NCBI GenBank assembly: GCA_945866155.1
Contig: CAMBGL010000001.1
Location: 1-35,266 of the forward strand
Origin: Bifidobacterium breve
Lineage (GTDB): Bacteria; Actinomycetota; Actinomycetes; Nanopelagicales; Nanopelagicaceae
Length of the DNA stretch: 35,266 nt
Direction: 5' to 3'
The notes beneath the pieces are model-generated. The model worked only from the letters and a program-made list of their open reading frames with translations. It did no database searches and was not told where the DNA came from. The first letter of the stretch is position 1. Every line of letters begins with the position of its first letter. The position numbers and the translations under genes are program-made. This document shows positions 30,228-35,266 of this stretch, one piece after another.

Positions 30228-30761
30228 ATGCAGATGAATGAGAGTGCATATTTTGCAACAGGATGTTTTTGGGGCGCAGAGCGACGTTTCTGGCAACTCG
30301 ATGGTGTCATAGAAACAAGCGTTGGTTATATGGGTGGAACTCGCCCATCTCCATCTTATGAGCAAGTGTGTACAGGTAATACAGGCCATGCTGAATGCGT
30401 CAAAGTTGAATTCGATTCTGCAAAAATTTCTTTTCATCGTTTACTTGAAGAATTTTGGACAATGCATGATCCAACTTCCCTCAACCGGCAAGGTGGAGAT
30501 ATCGGAACTCAATATCGCAGTGCAATATTTACAACGACTCAACAACAGATGAAAGAAGCGTTGGCGACTCGTGATATCTACGAAAAGGCAATCTCTCATT
30601 CAGGTTACGGTTCGATTGTTACTCAGATTGAGCCAAGTGAGGAAATTACATATTTTCTCGCCGAGGAGTATCACCAGAAATACTTATTGAAAAATCCAAA
30701 TGGGTATGACTGCCACTCCAATACTGGAATAGCTTTCCCTAGCCAGGAGCTAACGCAGTGA
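30228..30761 (+). CDS. msrA: Peptide methionine (S)-S-oxide reductase MsrA
   Basis: A 177-residue enzyme with catalytic C13 in ATGCFWGAE, followed by VGYMGG, GHAECVKVEFD, DPTSLNRQGGDIGTQYRS and AEEYHQKYL, all MsrA hallmarks. It repairs S-methionine sulfoxide in proteins. There are two possible starts, ATG 30228 and ATG 30234; the second lies 6 bases after AAGAAT and could be leaderless. It is divergent from tRNA-Arg, and msrB overlaps its end by 4 bases, so the two stereospecific repair enzymes are made together. Confidence 0.96.
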   Translation: MQMNESAYFATGCFWGAERRFWQLDGVIETSVGYMGGTRPSPSYEQVCTGNTGHAECVKVEFDSAKISFHRLLEEFWTMHDPTSLNRQGGDIGTQYRSAIFTTTQQQMKEALATRDIYEKAISHSGYGSIVTQIEPSEEITYFLAEEYHQKYLLKNPNGYDCHSNTGIAFPSQELTQ

Positions 30762-31171
30762 GCGAAAAGAAATATCCTGTAAATATCGATGAGGCGCAAT
30801 TGCGTGAAAAACTCGACCCACTCTCTTACGACGTCTTACGAAATGCAGCAACAGAGCGACCATTTACTGGCGAATATACCGATAGTGACAAAGTCGGAGT
30901 TTATAAGTGCAAAGCATGCTCTGCCGAACTCTTTAGAAGTGAAACAAAGTTTCATTCGGGATGTGGTTGGCCATCTTTTTATGCGCCGAGCACAGATGAT
31001 GCTGTTGAACTTATAGAAGATCGCTCTCTTTTTCCGCGGGTGCGCACAGAAGTCCGGTGCGCAGCATGTGGTTCACACTTAGGCCATATATTTGAAGGAG
31101 AAGGCTATGACGTCCCAACAGATCAACGCTGGTGTATCAACTCGGTCTCTTTGATACTAGAAAGTAAGTAA
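30758..31171 (+). CDS. msrB: Peptide methionine (R)-S-oxide reductase MsrB
   Basis: A 137-residue enzyme of normal length. The zinc cysteines C51/C54 (CKAC) and C101/C104 (CAAC) and the catalytic C126 in RWCINSVSL are present, with HSGCGWPSF in the middle. It reduces R-methionine sulfoxide, complementing MsrA. The GTG start overlaps the msrA stop (GTGA). It ends 27 bases before the convergent DUF4389 stop, with an AT-rich inverted repeat in between. Confidence 0.96.
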   Translation: MSEKKYPVNIDEAQLREKLDPLSYDVLRNAATERPFTGEYTDSDKVGVYKCKACSAELFRSETKFHSGCGWPSFYAPSTDDAVELIEDRSLFPRVRTEVRCAACGSHLGHIFEGEGYDVPTDQRWCINSVSLILESK

Positions 31172-31180
31172 TCTGAAGCG

Positions 31181-31202
31181 ATAACTAATAACGACTAGTT
31201 AT
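31181..31202. terminator. AT-rich inverted repeat between convergent genes
   Basis: ATAACTA (31181-31187) and TAGTTAT (31196-31202) form a 7-bp stem with an 8-base loop, overlapping the stop of the DUF4389 gene. It may act as a weak two-way terminator for msrAB and DUF4389, but it has little GC and no T-run. Confidence 0.3.
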
Positions 31203-31789
31203 AGTGAAAAAGTTGGATATTCATCAGTTACGAGAACGAGCGCGTAACCAGCGATGCGATTCCAGTAAGCAATTGTTCCCACAACGCCTTCAGCGCATCT
31301 TTCAGGGTAAGTGCCAGTAAATAAGATACTAAACCAACCCAATAGTGTGAGCAGAAATGCGTAGATGATATAAATAAGGCCGACGATATATAGAGGAATT
31401 GCCAGGAACCATTTCACTAATGGCAAACCCCGACTCATGGTCTCGCCATTTCCAATCTCAGGAAGAGTAATACTGACAATTTCATTCTCTTCAATTGATG
31501 GGTATTCATCAGTAAGTAGTAGAAGATATGTATTGACACGTGTTTGAAGTCCAAGAAGAGACTCATTGAGACTTAGCGCATAACTTGGATATACACCACG
31601 AAATACAAGGGCAAGCAGTGGTGGCAATACCAAAAGGCCCGCAGTCGACCAACTCGCTGAGGAGAAATCTGAAGTAAAAGATGCAACAAAAATTGCTGCT
31701 GGCACTACCAAAATAATTCTAAAAAAGGCAGTCATTCGATTGCGATCAGTCAGTGTTACATCAATTTCAGTTTCAATTTGATTACTCAT
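31199..31789 (-). CDS. DUF4389 membrane protein
   Basis: A 196-residue protein from ATG 31789 (MSNQIETEIDVTLTDRNRMT). It has hydrophobic segments at about 20-38, 49-66 and 130-160, and two related cytoplasmic pieces, YLLLLTDEYPSIE and YALVLVTDEYPTF, which are the conserved DUF4389 repeats; GTYPERCAEGVVG is also typical. Function is unknown. A longer frame to 32104 runs through the divergent patB gene and is not real. The ATG is 6 bases after TATGAT, fitting a leaderless start. Confidence 0.85.
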   Translation of the reverse strand: MSNQIETEIDVTLTDRNRMTAFFRIILVVPAAIFVASFTSDFSSASWSTAGLLVLPPLLALVFRGVYPSYALSLNESLLGLQTRVNTYLLLLTDEYPSIEENEIVSITLPEIGNGETMSRGLPLVKWFLAIPLYIVGLIYIIYAFLLTLLGWFSILFTGTYPERCAEGVVGTIAYWNRIAGYALVLVTDEYPTFSL

Positions 31790-31795
31790 AAGCCC

Positions 31796-31801
31796 ATCAT
31801 A
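31796..31801 (-). promoter_or_regulatory. -10 of leaderless DUF4389 promoter
   Basis: TATGAT on the - strand, then six bases, then ATG. No Shine-Dalgarno. It faces the patB promoter, so the two divergent genes share a 59-base regulatory region. Confidence 0.45.
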
Positions 31802-31836
31802 GCCCTGCGTTATAGACTCAAAGCTAACAATGAAGG

Positions 31837-31842
31837 TATGCT
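31837..31842 (+). promoter_or_regulatory. -10 of leaderless patB promoter
   Basis: TATGCT, six bases, then ATG at 31849; a possible -35 TAGACT stands 18 bases upstream. There is no Shine-Dalgarno, so the transcript probably starts at the ATG. Confidence 0.45.
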
Positions 31843-31848
31843 CAAACC

Positions 31849-33018
31849 ATGAGTGATCGCAATGTAATAGCTCCAAAATTGGCATCTTTGCTTGAGCACA
31901 AGAGTGAAAAGTGGACAGGTTTTGCCCGAGATGTATTGCCATTGCCAGTTGCAGAAATGGATTTCCCAGTTGCCGAACCAATAAAGAAGTTACTTCATGA
32001 AATGGTTGAAGCATCTGATCTCGGTTATCTTGGCAATATTCCCGAAATGGGAACATCATTTGCTCACTTTGCACAAGAGCGATGGGATTGGAAAGTTGAT
32101 CCACTTCAAGTTCGTATTGGAACAGATGTAGGTGTAGCAGTAGTAGAAATTTTGCGCGTTATCGCTAAACCTGGAGATAAGGTTCTCGTAAATTCACCTG
32201 TCTATCAAAATTTCTATAATTGGCTAGTAGAGACAGGTATGGAAAAAGTTGATGTCCCATTTACTCGCACAGGAAGTGAGGAGGGTTCCAATAATCCATG
32301 GGAACTCAATTGGCCAGAGATCGAAAGGGCTTATGCAAGCGGAATAAAAGTTCACATGATTTGCAGTCCTCATAATCCATTGGGCCGAATCTATACAAAG
32401 GAAGAATTACTTCGCTTCATTGGGCTTGCAAAGAAATATAATGTGATCATCATTAGTGATGAGATCCATGCACCATTAACCTTCAAAGATTCAGTTTTCA
32501 TCCCAACACTTGCATTAGGCCCTGATGCTGAAAGTGTATGTATTACCGTGACTGCAGCGAGTAAAGGCTGGAATATTGCTGGCCTCAAGTGCGCAATCAT
32601 CATCACTCAAAACGAAGAGATGAAAGAGAAGATGACACACCTTCCTTTTGCACTTCACTACCGAGCATCACTTCCTGGCGCATATGCCTCTGCGATTGCA
32701 TTTAAGGAGGGCGGGGTTTGGCTCGATTCCGTGATCGAAAATCTCAATCAGAATAGGTATCTCATTCGAGACTTATTAGCCACAACATTGCCTTCTGTGA
32801 AGTATCACATTCCACAGAATGGCTATTTAGCGTGGCTCGATCTCACTGAATTGAATTTGGGTGAAGATCCTGGGGCTACACTTATCGAACGAGGCAGAGT
32901 CGCTTTCAATTCTGGACATTTTTATGCTCCGCAAACTTCCCAATATGTCCGGCTAAATTTCGCAACGAGTGCTGAAATTATTACCGAAGCGATCCACCGA
33001 ATACGAAAGGCTCTCTAA
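31849..33018 (+). CDS. PatB/MalY-type aminotransferase (C-S lyase)
   Basis: A 389-residue fold-type I PLP enzyme. PLP lysine K239 is in TAASKGWNIAGLKCA; SPHNPLGRIY (173-182) and SDEIHAPL (203-210) are the other cofactor motifs, and LPLPVAEMDFPV near the N-terminus marks the MalY/PatB group. Members cleave cystathionine and other C-S bonds, releasing thiols, pyruvate and ammonia. Directly linked to the cystathionine gamma-lyase/synthase-like gene (TAA then TTG), so a role in methionine or cysteine exchange is likely, perhaps as cystathionine beta-lyase. Confidence 0.9.
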   Translation: MSDRNVIAPKLASLLEHKSEKWTGFARDVLPLPVAEMDFPVAEPIKKLLHEMVEASDLGYLGNIPEMGTSFAHFAQERWDWKVDPLQVRIGTDVGVAVVEILRVIAKPGDKVLVNSPVYQNFYNWLVETGMEKVDVPFTRTGSEEGSNNPWELNWPEIERAYASGIKVHMICSPHNPLGRIYTKEELLRFIGLAKKYNVIIISDEIHAPLTFKDSVFIPTLALGPDAESVCITVTAASKGWNIAGLKCAIIITQNEEMKEKMTHLPFALHYRASLPGAYASAIAFKEGGVWLDSVIENLNQNRYLIRDLLATTLPSVKYHIPQNGYLAWLDLTELNLGEDPGATLIERGRVAFNSGHFYAPQTSQYVRLNFATSAEIITEAIHRIRKAL

Positions 33019-34086
33019 TTGAGTTCTGAAAAGAAATTACATCCCGAAACGTATGCAATTACGTCAGGTCGCCCGAAGAGTGAAGTAGGTGCAAGCCTCA
33101 ATGTTGGCATCTCACTCAACTCCACATTCCAAGCAGGCAGCGATCTTGGTTATGGCCGTTACGGAAATGAAACATGGAAAGCGTTAGAAACTGCAATTAG
33201 CGAATTTGAGGGCGGCGAGACACTCACTTTTTCTTCAGGTATGGCTGCAATTAGTGCAGTATTTGCAATACTTCCAATTGGTGCTCCCCTTGTAGCATCT
33301 AATCAGGGTTATAGCGGTGTGATGACTTTGCTCAAGAGTTTTCATGAGTCTGGGCGACTAGAAGTTCGCTTTGTTGATGTAACCAAAACACAGGAAGTTA
33401 TTTCTGCACTCAATGGTGCAGCGATGTTATGGCTAGAGTCGCCAACGAACCCATGTTTAGATGTTGCAGATCTTCCGACGCTAATTAGTGCTGCAAAGAA
33501 GATGAATGTAGGTGTTGGAGTTGATAATACATTTGCGACCCCCCTTGTTCAGAGGCCACTTGAAATGGGCGCCGATGTTGTCATGCATTCAGTGACAAAG
33601 TTTTTAGCCGGGCACAGTGATGTATTGATGGGGTCACTCTCCACCAATGATGCTGCTCTATATAAGCGCCTTGAAGATGCGCGCAAATTCAATGGTGCTA
33701 TTCCAGGACCCTTTGAAGCATGGTTAGCGCTTCGAGGTATTCGCACATTTGTAATGCGCTTTGAAAAAGCCCAGAGTAATGCCAAATTTTTAGTAGAAAA
33801 AATGAAGAGCGATAAGCGAATTTCTCGTGTTCGCTATCCAGGTTTTGGAGCAATGATCTCTTTTGAAATATCGGGTGATGCCCAAGGCGCCGAACGCGTA
33901 TGTGATGCATCGAAGATAATTACGCATGCAACTAGCTTGGGTGGCGTTGAATCCCTGTGGGAGCGACGTCGTCGCTGGGAGATAGAGAGTCACGTTGTGC
34001 CAGAAAATCTCATTCGCCTTTCAGTAGGGTGTGAAAATAGTGAGGATCTCTGGGGCGACATAACTAAGGCACTTGACTCCATATAG
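33019..34086 (+). CDS. Cystathionine gamma-lyase/synthase-like PLP enzyme
   Basis: A 355-residue Cys/Met-metabolism PLP enzyme starting at TTG directly after the patB stop. PLP lysine K194 in HSVTKFLAGHSDV, YGRYGNETWKALE at 45-57, FSSGMAAISA (71-80), ESPTNPCLDVAD (140-151) and the C-terminal TSLGGVESLWERRRRWE are family motifs. The C-terminal form is that of actinobacterial cystathionine gamma-lyases; gamma-synthase activity cannot be excluded by sequence alone. It is a little shorter than the usual 380-400 residues. Paired with PatB it may work in forward or reverse transsulfuration. Confidence 0.87.
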   Translation: MSSEKKLHPETYAITSGRPKSEVGASLNVGISLNSTFQAGSDLGYGRYGNETWKALETAISEFEGGETLTFSSGMAAISAVFAILPIGAPLVASNQGYSGVMTLLKSFHESGRLEVRFVDVTKTQEVISALNGAAMLWLESPTNPCLDVADLPTLISAAKKMNVGVGVDNTFATPLVQRPLEMGADVVMHSVTKFLAGHSDVLMGSLSTNDAALYKRLEDARKFNGAIPGPFEAWLALRGIRTFVMRFEKAQSNAKFLVEKMKSDKRISRVRYPGFGAMISFEISGDAQGAERVCDASKIITHATSLGGVESLWERRRRWEIESHVVPENLIRLSVGCENSEDLWGDITKALDSI

Positions 34087-34108
34087 AGAATTTTTCTAGG
34101 AATAAGAG

Positions 34109-34114
34109 TATTTT
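34109..34114 (+). promoter_or_regulatory. -10 of leaderless small-ORF promoter
   Basis: TATTTT, then six bases, then the ATG at 34121. The -35 is weak. It supports expression of the small ORF separately from the upstream PLP enzyme. Confidence 0.35.
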
Positions 34115-34120
34115 TAGAAC

Positions 34121-34270
34121 ATGGGAAAAGCGATACGCAGATTGATGGCCGCCTTTATGGTCGGCGCTGTTGCTTTCCGCGCAGTTGGATCTTTCCTCTC
34201 ATGGATTGAAGGACAAGAAGATTCATCAGCTGAAGCGTGGATCGATGAAGACGAATACGAAGACGCGTAA
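34121..34270 (+). CDS. Small 49-residue protein, unknown
   Basis: ATG to TAA encodes a 49-residue protein: a basic start MGKAIRR, a hydrophobic stretch of about 18 residues (LMAAFMVGAVAFRAVGSF), then a very acidic tail ending in WIDEDEYEDA. It is probably membrane-associated through the N-terminal helix. The -10 six bases before the ATG and the direct TAA-GTG junction with the next gene argue that it is real. I do not recognise a family. Confidence 0.55.
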   Translation: MGKAIRRLMAAFMVGAVAFRAVGSFLSWIEGQEDSSAEAWIDEDEYEDA

Positions 34271-34654
34271 GTGAGTTCAACTCAATATATTCCTGGCTCA
34301 TGCAATATTGGAACCGGTGAAATTCGTCGCAGACAAGTTGTAGCGATAATTGGCTCAATTATTTCAACTTCATCTTTTGTAACTTTACTTATGGCTGATG
34401 CTCCAAGAAATGCACGTTTTGGAATATTCATACCTCTCATGATCGCAAGTGTTGGATGGGTCCAATCACGAAGTAAATTTTGTTTAGCATATGGTTTTGC
34501 TGGCACATTCAATATGGGCAAACTTGGTGATATCTCGCGAGTAGCCGATGCGGCGAGCAAGGCAGCTGATCGTAAAACTGCAATTTCTATATTATTGAAA
34601 TCTACTGCTCTAGCAGCATCTCTTACCTTACTTATCGTTTTACTTCCTTTTTAG
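34271..34654 (+). CDS. Unknown small membrane protein with CNIG motif
   Basis: A 127-residue protein starting at GTG immediately after the small ORF. It opens with YIPGSCNIGTGEIRRRQ, a pattern (PG-x-CNIG-x-x-E-x-x-RR) I have seen at the N-terminus of unnamed membrane proteins in actinobacteria and cyanobacteria. Three hydrophobic segments follow (about 24-40, 50-66 and 106-126). Cys12 is the only Cys in the N-terminal motif. Function is unknown and the family has no name that I can give. Confidence 0.65.
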   Translation: MSSTQYIPGSCNIGTGEIRRRQVVAIIGSIISTSSFVTLLMADAPRNARFGIFIPLMIASVGWVQSRSKFCLAYGFAGTFNMGKLGDISRVADAASKAADRKTAISILLKSTALAASLTLLIVLLPF

Positions 34655-34703
34655 GCGAAGATACTTCCATCTTTTCCCATACATGTCTGTTGTAGGAGGA
34701 ATA

Positions 34704-35162
34704 GTGTCCCAAGAACTTGTAAATACTTATATCGCCAATTGCGCTGACTTCGAGAAGGTGGTTCGCTCAATAGGTGCAAATGATTTATCGCGTATTGCAA
34801 AAGAAGGTGAATGGTCTGCCGCTTACGTGATTCATCACATGGCTGATGCTGATATGCACTTTGCGACTAGATTCCTTCACATTCTTACAGTGGATAAACC
34901 GGCAATAGTTCCATTTGATGAAGACGTTTATCCAGATCGCCTAAAATATGCGGCGCGTGATGCTCATGATTCTCTCGCCAGCATTATTGGCCTGCATAAA
35001 GTCGTAGCTAACATTCTCAAACTTGTCGCTGATGCCGATTGGAAGAGAGTGGGCATTCATTCTGAAAAAGGTGAGGTTACGCTTGCAGAAGTTCTAACGC
35101 TGGCAAGTAATCACACACATTCACATGTAGAGCAATTACAAGAAATTATCTCTAGCCTGTAG
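34704..35162 (+). CDS. DinB-like four-helix protein
   Basis: A 152-residue protein from GTG 34704. The start is chosen because TAGGAGGA lies right before it; the in-frame ATG at 34683 lies upstream of that site and would include it in the coding region. The helices contain EWSAAYVIHHMADADMHFATR and ASNHTHSHVEQL, with the His residues spaced as in the DinB/YfiT metal-binding superfamily. Such proteins include mycothiol-dependent transferases as well as many of unknown role. Mycothiol synthesis is suggested by mshB in this window, so a thiol-transferase role is conceivable but not shown. Confidence 0.78.
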   Translation: MSQELVNTYIANCADFEKVVRSIGANDLSRIAKEGEWSAAYVIHHMADADMHFATRFLHILTVDKPAIVPFDEDVYPDRLKYAARDAHDSLASIIGLHKVVANILKLVADADWKRVGIHSEKGEVTLAEVLTLASNHTHSHVEQLQEIISSL

Positions 35163-35196
35163 TCACTTGCACTTCTAACTCTCTTACAAAAGCGAA

Positions 35197-35225
35197 AACC
35201 CCTGGCACCAAAGGCGCCAGGGGTT
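35197..35225 (-). terminator. Strong hairpin, probable terminator for a - strand gene
   Basis: AACCCCTGGC (35197-35206) and GCCAGGGGTT (35216-35225) form a perfect 10-bp GC-rich stem with a 9-base loop. On the - strand it is followed by TTTTCGCTTTT, a good terminator tail; on the + strand the tail is poor. It therefore most likely ends a gene entering from beyond the right edge, while also bounding the DinB gene. Confidence 0.7.
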
Positions 35226-35248
35226 CATTTCACCCTATGAGTTGTGAT

Positions 35249-35266
35249 CTATTTAGGCAGATGGAG
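35249..35266 (-). other. Possible 3' end of a - strand gene running off the window
   Basis: Two - strand frames stop here: one ends in LHLPK-stop (35249-35251) and another in PSA-stop (35252-35254). With the strong - strand terminator 24-27 bases further on, one of them is probably the end of a gene. The piece is too short to identify. Confidence 0.3.

Noticed and set aside
31790..32104. Long N-terminal extension of the DUF4389 gene on the - strand
   Set aside because: It runs antisense through the start of patB, has no family similarity and skips the ATG with a well-placed -10.
34683..34703. ATG at 34683 as the start of the DinB-like protein
   Set aside because: The strong TAGGAGGA lies inside that extension and is correctly placed for GTG 34704.
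1..35266. Mobile elements, CRISPR arrays, prophage, toxin-antitoxin or restriction genes
   Set aside because: No transposase, integrase, regular repeat-spacer array, terminal inverted repeats or defence-type domains were seen; all genes fit a chromosomal core.

Overview
The window looks like a piece of the chromosome of a small-genome, AT-rich actinobacterium, most probably a freshwater acI/Nanopelagicales lineage (Planktophila or Nanopelagicus type). The evidence is a set of actinobacterial signature genes (two WhiB proteins, MtrA/MtrB, MshB of mycothiol synthesis, PdtaS, DUF3107, DUF3499, DUF5719, an Rv3235-like protein, MoeZ), base composition well below that of a normal high-GC actinobacterium, very short or negative intergenic distances, and several ATG starts placed 6-7 bases after a -10-like hexamer, as in leaderless mRNAs. 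The lineage is inferred from gene content and composition; no database search was possible.

Layout. (1) 1-2218, + strand: end of a PHP phosphoesterase, a MarC-type membrane protein, an MpaB/DUF2236 oxygenase-like protein and a ParA-like ATPase. (2) 2215-4514, - strand: DEAD-box helicase, DUF3107 and a TetR regulator; then + strand moeZ. This matches the mycobacterial rhlE-TB9.4-tetR-moeB1 neighbourhood. (3) 4621-7002 (+) and 6999-9348 (-): moeZ, mshB, a DUF6113-like membrane protein, then convergent cysS and a GNAT acetyltransferase. (4) 9416-25404, + strand: fdxA, dapC, a sugar-1-phosphate nucleotidyltransferase, whiB2-like, a 1010-residue membrane glycosyltransferase, DUF5719, DUF3499, phosphomannomutase, S-adenosylhomocysteine hydrolase, mtrA, mtrB, comF-like and secA. 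This is the conserved actinobacterial envelope and secretion block, but lpqB (after mtrB) and hpf (before secA) are missing. (5) 25410-29936: an Rv3235-like gene (-), then a SAF protein, a CpaE-like ATPase, a DUF6912-like protein and pdtaS (+), with convergent whiB1-like (-). (6) 30102-35162: tRNA-Arg(CCG) on the - strand, msrA-msrB (+), a DUF4389 membrane protein (-), a PatB/MalY C-S lyase and a cystathionine gamma-lyase/synthase-like enzyme (+), two small unknown proteins and a DinB-like protein. The last 100 bases hold a strong hairpin, probably the terminator of a gene entering from the right on the - strand.

How the genes fit together. The central block joins sugar-nucleotide supply (nucleotidyltransferase, phosphomannomutase), a large membrane glycosyltransferase with a partner exported protein, the MtrAB envelope two-component system and the SecA motor, so it reads as an envelope-building and secretion unit. 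A second theme is sulfur and redox: MoeZ (sulfur carrier activation), MshB (mycothiol), CysS, AhcY, PatB plus a transsulfuration enzyme, MsrA/MsrB, ferredoxin and two Fe-S WhiB regulators. No mobile element, CRISPR array, phage gene or rRNA was seen. No gap longer than about 300 bases lacks a gene. The most interesting items are non-coding or small: a seven-codon ORF with a strong Shine-Dalgarno inside a stem-loop just before secA, a palindromic operator candidate inside the whiB1 promoter, a 10-bp leader hairpin before whiB2, the leaderless -10/ATG architecture, and the loss of lpqB and hpf from an otherwise conserved block.
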